This document shows, piece after piece, positions 1-7,791 of a stretch of 41,513 nucleotides of DNA (positions are counted from its first letter, which is position 1; each line of letters opens with the position of its first letter). The stretch comes from an uncultured Bacteroidales bacterium (GTDB lineage: Bacteria; Bacteroidota; Bacteroidia; Bacteroidales; Bacteroidaceae). Position numbers and translations under genes: made by a program. Where the stretch lies: NCBI GenBank assembly GCA_902778265.1, contig CACYXI010000028.1, positions 1-41,513 on the forward strand, in the 5' to 3' direction. The notes below the pieces were generated by a model. The model saw only the letters and a list, made by a program, of their open reading frames with translations, was not told where the DNA came from and did not search any database.

Positions 1-443
1 TCGTCAGCCTTTGTTGTAGGAGTGATGATTGGCTCTGGGAAACGCTGGTTCTCCTTCATTCCCTCTGGAAGCTTAACACCACAGATCTCACGGCAACCGT
101 TCTTGTAGTCGCGCCATGCAGAACCTGTAAGGATACCACGGATAATCATCTCAACACGGAATCCCTCGCACTTCAGACCTACAGTAACCTGTGGATCAGG
201 AGTAGCCAACTTCCAGTTAGGGCAGATGTCAGCAGTTGCATCAAGGAACTTAGCCGCAATCTGATTCAGAACCTGTCCCTTGAAAGGAATACCCTTTGGC
301 AGAATTACATCGAATGCAGAGATACGGTCTGTTGCAACCATTACCATCAAATCATCATTGATTGTGTACACGTCACGAACCTTACCGTGATATACGGCGG
401 TCTGACCCTTAAAGTTAAACTCAGTCTTTGTTAATGCGTTCAT
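1..443 (-). CDS. purC: SAICAR synthase (PurC), 3' part outside the window
   Basis: Phosphoribosylaminoimidazole-succinocarboxamide synthase joins aspartate to CAIR with ATP in purine synthesis. The minus-strand frame opens with ATG at 441-443 and stays open to the window edge (about 147 residues seen). The translation begins [20 protein letters not shown], then reads [24 protein letters not shown] and [21 protein letters not shown]. These are the nucleotide-binding N-terminal lobe and central motifs of the PurC/SAICAR synthetase family. The gene starts 33 bases after the stop of the PhoH gene, so the two are probably co-transcribed, as I recall for other Bacteroidales. The C-terminal part is missing only because the window ends. 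Confidence 0.95.
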   Translation of the reverse strand, partial: MNALTKTEFNFKGQTAVYHGKVRDVYTINDDLMVMVATDRISAFDVILPKGIPFKGQVLNQIAAKFLDATADICPNWKLATPDPQVTVGLKCEGFRVEMIIRGILTGSAWRDYKNGCREICGVKLPEGMKENQRFPEPIITPTTKAD

Positions 444-476
444 TGTTATATTTATCAAATGCGTTTACAATTCTCG

Positions 477-1364
477 TTACAAGACAATATCCTTGTCATT
501 CAACTGAATAATTGAGATTCCCTCCGTATTTTTCAGCACATCCATAGCCACGGCAAGACCACTCTTAACCGAATGCGGTAAATCCACCTGTGTCATATCG
601 CCCGTGATAATCATCTTCGTGTTCCAGCCCATACGGGTAAGGAACATCTTGATCTGTGCGGATGTAGTGTTCTGAGCCTCATCGAGTATCACCACAGCAT
701 CACTCAATGTTCTTCCTCGCATAAAGGCAAGCGGAGCTATCTGAATGATTTTCTTCTCCATCATGTCCTGAAGCTTCACCGCAGGAATCATATCCTCAAG
801 GGCATCATACAGAGGCTGGAGATATGGATCAATCTTCTCTTTCATGTCGCCCGGAAGGAAACCGAGCTTTTCACCAGCCTCCACGGCAGGACGCGAAAGG
901 ATTATTCTCTTTGCCGTCTTCTCCTTGAGAGCCTTCACGGCAAGCGCAATACCGAGGTATGTCTTACCAGTTCCCGCAGGTCCCACGGCAAACACCATGT
1001 CATTCTCATTGAAAGCATCTACAATCTGTTGCTGATTGGCAGAGCGTGAGCGGATAGGACGACCAGAGATATTATACAGCAAAGCGTCATCACTTCCGTC
1101 ACCCTTCATAGGGTTGCCCTTTATAATGTCGAGAATATCCTCATCGCTGATAGTGTTGTATTTCAGCAGATGACGACGTATTTTCTCTATATTCTCCTCA
1201 AAGCGACACATCTCCTCCTCGTCACCGAGAACACGGATCACATTGTCGCGTGCAACGATTCTCAACTTAGGATAGAGCGACTTGATAATTTGCAGGTGAC
1301 AGTTGCCAACACCATACAGTTCAACGGGGTCGATATCCTCAATTATTAAATGCTTTTCTATCAA
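477..1364 (-). CDS. PhoH family ATPase
   Basis: This is a 295-residue cytoplasmic PhoH-like P-loop ATPase. Walker A is GPAGTGKT at residues 128-135 and Walker B is VVILDEAQN near 225-233. The family motifs RPAVEAGEKLGFLPGD (about 159-174) and TGDMTQVDLP follow. Residues 1-85 form the KH-like N-terminal part typical of the long PhoH proteins. The ATG at 1364 is favoured because MIEKHLIIEDIDPVE is the usual family start. PhoH proteins are linked to RNA metabolism and the phosphate or stress response, but the exact substrate is not established. A TAnnTTTG box lies 29 bases upstream, and purC follows closely downstream. Confidence 0.93.
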   Translation of the reverse strand: MIEKHLIIEDIDPVELYGVGNCHLQIIKSLYPKLRIVARDNVIRVLGDEEEMCRFEENIEKIRRHLLKYNTISDEDILDIIKGNPMKGDGSDDALLYNISGRPIRSRSANQQQIVDAFNENDMVFAVGPAGTGKTYLGIALAVKALKEKTAKRIILSRPAVEAGEKLGFLPGDMKEKIDPYLQPLYDALEDMIPAVKLQDMMEKKIIQIAPLAFMRGRTLSDAVVILDEAQNTTSAQIKMFLTRMGWNTKMIITGDMTQVDLPHSVKSGLAVAMDVLKNTEGISIIQLNDKDIVL

Positions 1365-1392
1365 TTTTCTTTAATACTATAAAATTTTTCTG

Positions 1393-1400
1393 CAAAATTA
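1393..1400 (-). promoter_or_regulatory. -7 box of the PhoH-purC promoter
   Basis: The minus strand reads TAATTTTG, a match to the Bacteroidetes -7 consensus TAnnTTTG, 29 bases before the PhoH start. No clear -33 TTTG is visible at the right distance. It is divergent to the box at 1434-1441. Confidence 0.5.
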
Positions 1401-1433
1401 CAAAAAGGTTTTCATATTTCATCATTTTTTTCG

Positions 1434-1441
1434 TATCTTTG
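1434..1441 (+). promoter_or_regulatory. -7 box of the DUF5715 gene promoter
   Basis: TATCTTTG matches TAnnTTTG and lies 25 bases before the ATG at 1466. The -33 element is weak. Confidence 0.55.
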
Positions 1442-1465
1442 TGCCACAAAACTAAAAAAAATTGT

Positions 1466-2296
1466 ATGAAAGTCTCTAAAAAAGCATATTTACACGTTTT
1501 TACCATCATAGTTCTAGCTCTTGGGTTGCTCCGACTCACTACCGACATCGACGAGCCAAGATCTGCCCAAGATATTGCAATGGCTGATTCCTTAGCCGTG
1601 GAAAATGAAGAGGTGGAAGCCTCGGAGGAACCGGAATCTCCGATTATTCCGGATTCTCCGGACAATCCAGAAAAGTCAGATAATCCGGCATCTCCCATCG
1701 CCTCTCTCCCCCCCGACACGCGAAAGCATCACAAGATCTTCAGCGTGCCTGACTACGACAAGGCTTTCCCTGATTCCCAGAGCGTGCAGATCGTAGCCGC
1801 TCAGAAATATGGAGTTAAACCCGTAAAGGACGACAAGGATGCTGAGAACCGAAAGGACGAACTGGTGTATATCGGCTCTTCGCCTTGGTATCATGTGGAT
1901 AGGCTCAGTTCAAGCAGCCCTTATCTCGTGCCTCGTGCTGCCGTTCTCTTGCAGGACATCGGTCGTGCATTTCTCGACTCGTTGGATGCGAAAGGTGTAC
2001 CATTGCATAAGATCATCACTACCAGCGTTTTGCGCACAAAGGCTAATGTGCAGAAACTTCGTACTCACAACGGAAACGCCACAGAAAACTCATGCCATCT
2101 CTATGGCACGACTGTAGATATTTGCTATAACAGATACAAGACCGTTCAGGATCCGAAAGGACCTAAACGTCGCGAGGTGACTAACGACACTCTGAAATGG
2201 ATTCTAAGCGAGGTTCTTAGGGATATGCGTCAGCAAGGTCGTTGCTACATCAAATACGAGAAGAAGCAAGGTTGTTTCCACCTAACGACAAGGTAA
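1466..2296 (+). CDS. DUF5715-like, M15/VanY-like envelope protein
   Basis: 276 residues. The start is the ATG at 1466 rather than one nine codons upstream, because the upstream codons overlap the promoter and the sequence from MKVSKKAYLHV gives a proper signal anchor (hydrophobic about residues 8-24). An acidic, proline-rich linker (about 35-80, with repeated P-E-S and N-P-E words) leads to a C-terminal domain. There SCHLYGTTVD (S209, H211, G214, D218) and the final CFHLTTR (H272) match the SxHxxGxxxD...H zinc-ligand pattern of M15 D-Ala-D-Ala carboxypeptidases. Periplasmic peptidoglycan processing is therefore likely but inferred. I recall the Bacteroidetes family as DUF5715. It stands alone with its own promoter and is not obviously in an operon with the next gene. 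Confidence 0.7.
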   Translation: MKVSKKAYLHVFTIIVLALGLLRLTTDIDEPRSAQDIAMADSLAVENEEVEASEEPESPIIPDSPDNPEKSDNPASPIASLPPDTRKHHKIFSVPDYDKAFPDSQSVQIVAAQKYGVKPVKDDKDAENRKDELVYIGSSPWYHVDRLSSSSPYLVPRAAVLLQDIGRAFLDSLDAKGVPLHKIITTSVLRTKANVQKLRTHNGNATENSCHLYGTTVDICYNRYKTVQDPKGPKRREVTNDTLKWILSEVLRDMRQQGRCYIKYEKKQGCFHLTTR

Positions 2297-2299
2297 TGC

Positions 2300-2460
2300 C
2301 CTCGCTTCACCTTCGTTCTTCCTTCGCTCTTCCTCCGTACCAAAGTCGGTGCAAAGTCGGTGCAAAGTCGGTGAAGAAGCAATTTTCAATAGGAGTTGCA
2401 CCGAGTTTGGTTAGGAGGAACAAGGGAGTCACAACGAATTTTCAACGAACCATCAGTATC
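2300..2460. repeat. intergenic ACCAAA/TTCGCT-type repeat element with an 11-bp tandem repeat
   Basis: The stretch starts with degenerate CTTCGCT words (2300-2333). It continues with three head-to-tail copies of CAAAGTCGGTG at 2341-2373, then a GTTGCACCGAGTTTGG stretch and a GGAGTCACAACGAATTTTC tail. A 22-base piece (2334-2355) recurs inverted and identical at 18815-18836. Similar words occur at 5661-5763 and 40956-41080. No credible coding frame fills it. Confidence 0.65.
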
Positions 2461-2489
2461 CTATCAAAGCAATTATTTAGCACAACAAA

Positions 2490-2975
2490 ATGGCTATCCT
2501 TGCCCTCACCTTCCCGCTATTATTTATATTCCACGATTTGGAAGAGATTATCGGCATGAGGCGTTTCATAAACCGAAACGCAGATATGCTACAAAGCCGT
2601 TTCCCTTTTCTTTACAAAAGGTTCAAGAATTTCACTACCGAAGGATTCGCCCTTGCGGTAATGGAAGAATTTGTTGTGTTCACAGCCATATCCCTTGTCG
2701 CTATATATTTCGACAACTACCTATGTTGGAACATTTGGTTTGGCGGTTTCCTTGGACTTACCGCACATTATGTAGTGCACATAGGTCAGGCATTAGTAAT
2801 CCGCAGATACATCCCTGCATTAATCACAAGCATTATCTGTCTGCCAATCAGCGTATTAATTCTTCACCACTGCTATGATTTAATAGAAATAAATGTATGG
2901 CATATAATCATAGGATTAGCAATCGTCGCACTTAACATGGTACCTGCATTAAAAATTGCAGGTAGAGGTCACTAA
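2490..2975 (+). CDS. HXXEE domain membrane protein
   Basis: 161 residues, mostly hydrophobic, with four or five probable transmembrane helices. Near the N-terminus FIFHDLEEI carries the H-x-x-E-E signature that names the HXXEE domain family (H15, E18, E19 in my count). The function of the family is not known; the conserved His/Glu set in a membrane segment suggests metal or substrate binding. ATG at 2490 is the only sensible start, directly before the hydrophobic AILALTFPLLFIF. The gene is convergent with the LRR gene and they share the terminator at 2982-3023. Confidence 0.8.
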   Translation: MAILALTFPLLFIFHDLEEIIGMRRFINRNADMLQSRFPFLYKRFKNFTTEGFALAVMEEFVVFTAISLVAIYFDNYLCWNIWFGGFLGLTAHYVVHIGQALVIRRYIPALITSIICLPISVLILHHCYDLIEINVWHIIIGLAIVALNMVPALKIAGRGH

Positions 2976-2981
2976 AAAGCG

Positions 2982-3023
2982 AAAAAGTGATGATGAAAAA
3001 AAACATTTCCATCATCACTTTTT
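2982..3023. terminator. bidirectional terminator
   Basis: AAAAAGTGATGATG (2982-2995) pairs perfectly with CATCATCACTTTTT (3010-3023), a 14-bp stem with A-runs on one side and T-runs on the other. It sits between convergent gene ends at 2975 and 3026 and can serve both strands. Confidence 0.85.
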
Positions 3024-3025
3024 CA

Positions 3026-4165
3026 TTATTTCATTACGACCTTCTTACCATTAACTATATACATGCCTTTTGGCTGCATCTCAGTTACTTTATGTCCTTG
3101 CAGATCGTAAATGGCAGTTTTCTTTTCTGATAGTTCACGTTCGATAGACCTTAAACCAGTAGTCTGTTCCTTTGGCATAATCTGATCTGCATGATCCTTC
3201 CAGAATTCCGCATTACGATAAGTTTCAAGCGCGTTTTCAGGCACATAGATAGTGCAGAGGTAACCAAATGATTCTACACTATAAAGAGTTGCAGGAGTTT
3301 CTGATGTAAATTCTATTACTAAATCGTCGTCATACCATTGAGGAAACGCTTTATCACCTATTTCCGTTACATCTTTACCGATTTTTACGTATTCCAACAA
3401 AGTACCAAATAACGCATAATCACCAATGCTTGTTACGCCGTCTGAAATGTTTGCCTTTCCAAGGGGGCAAGCAGCGAAGGCCCTTCTTCCTATGCTTTTA
3501 ACGCTACTTGGAATTGTGATTTCAGTAATTTCCTTGCAAGCATTGAAGGCTCCTTCTTCTATGCTTTTAACGCTACTTGGAATTGTCAGCTCAGTAAAGC
3601 CACAACCTGCAAAAGCATGAGACTCGATACTTGTAATACCATTCGGGATGTTTACCTTTGCAAGCGAACTACACCCCCAAAAAGCTTCATCTGCGATGTA
3701 TTTAACACTGTTTGGCATTGTTACCTCAGTAAGTGCGTAACACTCTTTGAATGCTGCAAATTCAATGCATATAACACTATTTGGTATTGATACTTTTGTA
3801 AGTGCACAACAATCATGGAAGGATTCCCTACCGATATGGGTGACACCATCCTCAATAACTACAGATTTTATTTTTGTTATCTCAGAAATCCATGGCACTG
3901 AATTATGATGATATGCATCTTCCTTCCAATATCCGAATGAACTCATCGGACCGATTCCATAGATACGGAGAGTATAGTCATCATACAATTCATATTTCAC
4001 ACCTGATCCGCAATAGCCGGACTTAATGACATTCTTCTCCTTTTCAGCACCATTCCATGTCATCTCTACGTCAGATGACTGAAGCGCATCAATTCCATCT
4101 GCCTGTGCATAGCTCATAGAAGTTGCACAAAGCATAACTAATAATATTCCAAATAACTTCTTCAT
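3026..4165 (-). CDS. BspA-like leucine-rich-repeat surface protein (second of a pair)
   Basis: 379 residues. A signal peptide is clear (MKKLFGILLVMLCATSMSYA, cleavage near residue 20). About residues 95-275 hold LRR_5/BspA-type repeats with the phrases IPNSVxxIxxxAF and CxxLTxVxIP. The last 30 residues (AIYDLQGHKVTE...KGMYIVNGKKVV) match the short beta-rich tail common on Prevotella surface proteins and resembling type IX secretion sorting domains. Such proteins are exported and often bind host or diet polymers; the ligand here is unknown. The start lies 18 bases after the stop of its upstream paralogue, so they are co-transcribed. The two share near-identical segments such as IEDGVTxIG and the tail, which points to tandem duplication. 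Confidence 0.85.
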   Translation of the reverse strand: MKKLFGILLVMLCATSMSYAQADGIDALQSSDVEMTWNGAEKEKNVIKSGYCGSGVKYELYDDYTLRIYGIGPMSSFGYWKEDAYHHNSVPWISEITKIKSVVIEDGVTHIGRESFHDCCALTKVSIPNSVICIEFAAFKECYALTEVTMPNSVKYIADEAFWGCSSLAKVNIPNGITSIESHAFAGCGFTELTIPSSVKSIEEGAFNACKEITEITIPSSVKSIGRRAFAACPLGKANISDGVTSIGDYALFGTLLEYVKIGKDVTEIGDKAFPQWYDDDLVIEFTSETPATLYSVESFGYLCTIYVPENALETYRNAEFWKDHADQIMPKEQTTGLRSIERELSEKKTAIYDLQGHKVTEMQPKGMYIVNGKKVVMK

Positions 4166-4183
4166 TGCTGTGTTATTTTTTTA

Positions 4184-5302
4184 TTACTTATTCACCACCT
4201 TCTTTCCATTGACGATATAAATTCTATTAGGCAGCATCTCTGTCACCCTACGTCCTTGCAGGTCATAAACTGCATCCGCTTTCATTGCTGTCTGTCTATT
4301 ATCAACAGAACTGATGCCTGTAGTTTTATACCCATAAAATGAATCCTTATAACGCGTCCAATCTTCCGAACTGCGATAATAATCGAGCATTGTTTCTGGC
4401 ACACGAATAATGACGTTTTCAGGCTCAGCAAAAGCATTATTATTAACTGTACGGCCGTCACGTACGACACTGGCAAGTGTTACTGGAGTTTCAGAAGTAA
4501 ACTCAATGACAGTTTTGATGTTTGGATTGACATGATATAATAAGAAAAGACCTTCATTTATAGTAGTAACGCCCTTGCCAATCTTTGCGTATTTCACATT
4601 GTCACAACTACCGAATGCACACTCACCTATTGATGTAACAGCGTCAGGAATGATTATTTCTGTCAACGAAGTACAAGCGCAGAAGGCATATTCTCCTATG
4701 TTTGTAACACTATTCGGGATGTCTATATGTGTAAGTGAACTACAAAATGAGAAGGCTCTTTCTGCGATTGTCACAAGACCATCATGAATATTAAGTTCAG
4801 CAAGTGAAGTGCAATCATAAAAAGCAAAAGCTCCAATGCTTGTCACGCTGTTAGGAATGTTTATCTTTTTTAACGAAGTACAATCTTCGAAAGCATAGCT
4901 ACCTATGCTTGTAACACTGTTGGGAATGCTTACATCAGCAAGTGAATAACATCTCTCGAATGCACCAGCACCGATTCGGGTGACACCATCCTCAATAACT
5001 ATGGATTTTATTTTATGTTCCCATGATAGCCACGGCACATCGGCATACGTGTCACCATTAGAAACAAAAAAATTAAAATTGTACATTGCTCCCTTTCCGA
5101 AGATACGGAGAGTATAATCGTCATACAACTCGTAATTGACATTCTTTCCGCAAGAGCCGGAATCAATTACCTTTCCCATTGCCGCACCATCCGAAGCCAT
5201 CACAATGTCTGATGACTTATGTGTAGCAATTTCATCTGCCTGTGCATACATCATAGGAGTTACACAAAGCATTACAGTCAATACGCCAAATGTTTTTTTC
5301 AT
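4184..5302 (-). CDS. BspA-like leucine-rich-repeat surface protein (first of a pair)
   Basis: 372 residues from the MKK start at 5302. An in-frame ATG directly before it (5305) and a longer open frame to 5395 exist, but only the MKK start gives a normal signal peptide (MKKTFGVLTVMLCVTPMMYA). Seven or so LRR_5 repeats follow (IPNSVTSIGxxAF, CTSLTEIIIP). A C-terminal VYDLQGRRVTEML...YIVNGKKVV tail resembles a type IX secretion or surface-attachment domain. It heads a two-gene operon with the paralogue at 3026-4165. No TAnnTTTG box is evident just upstream. Confidence 0.85.
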   Translation of the reverse strand: MKKTFGVLTVMLCVTPMMYAQADEIATHKSSDIVMASDGAAMGKVIDSGSCGKNVNYELYDDYTLRIFGKGAMYNFNFFVSNGDTYADVPWLSWEHKIKSIVIEDGVTRIGAGAFERCYSLADVSIPNSVTSIGSYAFEDCTSLKKINIPNSVTSIGAFAFYDCTSLAELNIHDGLVTIAERAFSFCSSLTHIDIPNSVTNIGEYAFCACTSLTEIIIPDAVTSIGECAFGSCDNVKYAKIGKGVTTINEGLFLLYHVNPNIKTVIEFTSETPVTLASVVRDGRTVNNNAFAEPENVIIRVPETMLDYYRSSEDWTRYKDSFYGYKTTGISSVDNRQTAMKADAVYDLQGRRVTEMLPNRIYIVNGKKVVNK

Positions 5303-5660
5303 CATTACTATTGTTTTTATTAATATAATAATAAAAGGAATTATCAAAGACTTACAGAGCGGAAGACTATGTGCATACGACATTGAGCCTTGCAACCTAC
5401 AGATCTATGAAATCCAATAAATTATAAAATCGATCTTTATTCTTCAACATTTAAAATTCGCCATTTTTCTTTGTAAAGGATAGTAGCGAGTCTTCTTCGT
5501 CTATCTGTTGCATCCCTTTCCAACGAATGACAGGAAATGAACAATCAACAATCGTTTGCAAAAGTAGTAAATATTTTTATATCCTGCAAATTTTTACAAC
5601 AAAAATTCACCTAATTCATAAAAAAATGCAATTCACTTGCCATTCCTCCCTTTTTCATCC
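5303..5660. other. non-coding stretch upstream of the LRR operon
   Basis: AT-rich sequence between the LRR start and the palindrome at 5661. Short open frames here (for example on the plus strand across 5136-5420) are antisense shadows or lack coding character. No RNA gene or promoter match was recognised. Confidence 0.4.
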
Positions 5661-5726
5661 GAACCAAACTCGATGAAGGTTCGCTCTATGTCCGCTATTA
5701 TAGCGGAGGTTCATCGAGTTTGGTTC
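5661..5726. repeat. nested perfect palindrome (cruciform-type element)
   Basis: GAACCAAACTCGATGAA (5661-5677) is the exact inverse of 5710-5726, a 17-bp stem. Inside it, TCCGCTAT and ATAGCGGA (5691-5707) form a second 8-bp palindrome around one base. A GGAGTCATAACGGATTTACA tail (from about 5739) links it to the elements at 2300-2460 and 40956-41080. Confidence 0.75.
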
Positions 5727-5789
5727 CTTGGCAGAGCGGAGTCATAACGGATTTACAACGGACTTATCCTTTACTTTTCTATTGATTTC

Positions 5790-5821
5790 TTTGGTCGTGT
5801 AGGATTTTTTGTTTACTTTTG
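5790..5821 (+). promoter_or_regulatory. full Bacteroidetes promoter of the GNAT gene
   Basis: TTTG at 5790-5793, a 20-base spacer, and TACTTTTG at 5814-5821 match the TTTG-N19-21-TAnnTTTG consensus. The ATG follows 25 bases later at 5847. It is the best promoter match in the window. Confidence 0.7.
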
Positions 5822-5846
5822 CGCTCAAAAATAAGAAAACCCACTT

Positions 5847-6278
5847 ATGGAGATAATAAGAGCAACAAAGACGGCAGAACAAGCAGGAGCCTATTATGTT
5901 CGCATTCAGGCTATGGCACGGAAACATCAGATTCCTCTCAACGTGGAATTTGACGAGCATGACACGCCCGAGACAAAGTACATCGTTGTGATTGACAACT
6001 ACTTACCAATAGCCACTTGTCGTTTGTATGCAATAAACGAAGAACAAGTCATGCTTGGTCGTATTGTTGTTCTCCCTGAATATCGTCTTCAAGGACTTGG
6101 CACTCTCGTTGTCAAGGAAGCAGAGAAATGGGCAAAGGAACTTGGCTATCATACAGCCATAGTAGAGAGCCGAGATAACAAGATTCATTTCTATGAGACA
6201 ATGGGATATGTGGCAGACTTCTCACAGAAGATCATCGGAGAAACATTTACCTGTTATAGAATGGAAAAGGAATTGTAA
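5847..6278 (+). CDS. GNAT family N-acetyltransferase
   Basis: 143 residues, the size of a single GNAT fold. The acetyl-CoA motif A is visible as MLGRIVVLPEYRLQGLGTLV (about residues 68-87), with the Q/R-x-x-G-x-G pyrophosphate loop RLQGLG. Motif B follows as the IVESRDNKIHFYETMGY region (about 111-127), typical of the ElaA/YjcF-like branch. The acceptor substrate cannot be told from sequence. It has its own strong promoter and is followed 10 bases later by the DUF4419 gene, so the two are probably transcribed together although no functional link is known. Confidence 0.85.
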   Translation: MEIIRATKTAEQAGAYYVRIQAMARKHQIPLNVEFDEHDTPETKYIVVIDNYLPIATCRLYAINEEQVMLGRIVVLPEYRLQGLGTLVVKEAEKWAKELGYHTAIVESRDNKIHFYETMGYVADFSQKIIGETFTCYRMEKEL

Positions 6279-6288
6279 CGCATAAAAT

Positions 6289-7698
6289 ATGAAGAAAATA
6301 TTTTGTATTATATTTGCTATGCTTGGCATTTCTGGCTATATGATAGCTCAGAACACATCTAAAGTGGCTTCACACACCTTTGTGGTGGATGGCGAATTGC
6401 CTATTCCTACAGAGAAAAAGGAATTGGGAAATAGCGAGGAAATCGCAAAATACTGGGCTCAGAATGAACGCACCGGCCGTGTGATAGCAACAAGCTGGGG
6501 CAAGAAATCAATGCATCTGCCTAATCAATCAATATTCTTCAATTGTCTTGTGGAAGCATACGCAGGACATTATTCCGTAATACTATCACCTGACATAATC
6601 TGGACAGTAATAAGTCAAGGATTCTGTCATTATATAAGTACAAATTCAGAGAAATTAAGGGATAAAATAGTGAATCATGAGGGAAAAGCTACAATTTCCG
6701 TTGTATCTCAACATGACTTATATTCGCCTCATGTAGATTGGAACAATATCCTTGATGGCTTTGACAAGCAGATTGCAGATAACACCAAGGGAAATCTCTC
6801 AGATATGATGAGAGCAGATTTCAGCACCACAGGAACGACAGAACGCATAGCCTCTCAGGTAACGCTTATGAGTGCTGTGAAATCATACTTTAATTATAAG
6901 GCTGAACATTTCATTTGTGGCATTCCATCAATTACAATAGAAGGAACTCCAGATGATTGGAGAAAGATGATTGATAAAACAGAGAAACTAAGAAACTACG
7001 ACCTCGCTTGGTGGGTAGAAGACTTAACACCAATACTACAGGAGTTCGTCAAGGCAGCCGAGGGCAATGCCGATAAAAGTTTCTGGCAGAATATAGTAAA
7101 GAAAAACCGTCCAGAAAAATTGAAGAAAAGTGCTGGATGCGGTGTTAAAGACCCATCCAGATTTGACGGATGGTTCCTTAAACTTATGCCTTTTGACAAA
7201 GATGGACGAACCCCGGAAACGGTTGTGTATGGCAGAGATGACATGCTTACCAATGTTGTAAGTGCACCATTCACTTATGTGGTCAAAGATCACACAGGTA
7301 AAATAATCAGTCAAACTCCAATGGATATTGCAGCAGGATTGGTAGGTATTGAAATAGACGATAAAACCCATGCCATGCGTCCACAAATAGGTTGGATGGT
7401 ATCTGAGAGTAATCCTAATAGCTTTATTGAAAAAGCTTATGAATGCTATAATAGCGTTAAAACAATTAGAGTTAGTAGGATTCCCGAAGAACTCAAAAAG
7501 ATTGAGCATCTTGAAATGCTTTTCTTGGAATTTACTGGTGAGGTAGTAATACCAGAATGGATGGACAAACTCAATATTGATTATATAAAGATTAAAGGCA
7601 ATATCGCCCCAGAACTTGGAGAGGAGCTAAAAAGACGCTTTAAAGATCGAGAGGTAAAAGTTTATGAAACAAGTGTCACAATATCTGTGAAAGAATAG
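6289..7698 (+). CDS. secreted DUF4419 protein
   Basis: 469 residues. A signal peptide (MKKIFCIIFAMLGISGYMIA, cleavage before Q21) is followed by a domain I recognise as DUF4419. Characteristic pieces are LPNQSIFFNCLVEAYAGHYS, LSPDIIWTVISQGFCHYI and, later, WFLKLMPFDKDG. The family is found in bacteria and some fungi and has no assigned activity. Residues 380-450 add an acidic, leucine-rich tail that may be a separate small domain. Export to the periplasm or cell surface is expected. The terminator at 7731-7773 ends the transcript. Confidence 0.75.
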   Translation: MKKIFCIIFAMLGISGYMIAQNTSKVASHTFVVDGELPIPTEKKELGNSEEIAKYWAQNERTGRVIATSWGKKSMHLPNQSIFFNCLVEAYAGHYSVILSPDIIWTVISQGFCHYISTNSEKLRDKIVNHEGKATISVVSQHDLYSPHVDWNNILDGFDKQIADNTKGNLSDMMRADFSTTGTTERIASQVTLMSAVKSYFNYKAEHFICGIPSITIEGTPDDWRKMIDKTEKLRNYDLAWWVEDLTPILQEFVKAAEGNADKSFWQNIVKKNRPEKLKKSAGCGVKDPSRFDGWFLKLMPFDKDGRTPETVVYGRDDMLTNVVSAPFTYVVKDHTGKIISQTPMDIAAGLVGIEIDDKTHAMRPQIGWMVSESNPNSFIEKAYECYNSVKTIRVSRIPEELKKIEHLEMLFLEFTGEVVIPEWMDKLNIDYIKIKGNIAPELGEELKRRFKDREVKVYETSVTISVKE

Positions 7699-7730
7699 TT
7701 TCATAAACTCCATTCATAACTAAACACAAA

Positions 7731-7773
7731 AGAGGATAACGTATCATTTCGCTACATCATCCTCTCTTGTTTT
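7731..7773 (+). terminator. terminator after the DUF4419 gene
   Basis: AGAGGAT (7731-7737) pairs with ATCCTCT (7759-7765), followed by a T-rich run to 7773. It separates convergent genes. Confidence 0.6.
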
Positions 7774-7791
7774 TGAAAAGCATAATCTGCT

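Noticed and set aside
1339-1719. 126-codon minus-strand frame between the PhoH and DUF5715 genes
   Set aside because: It covers a divergent promoter region and is antisense to the proline/glutamate linker; its serine/glycine repeats mirror that linker.
2242-2878. Plus-strand frames of 105 and 160 codons around the HXXEE gene
   Set aside because: They are in other frames of the repeat element and of the HXXEE gene; the HXXEE frame alone has membrane helices and the family motif.
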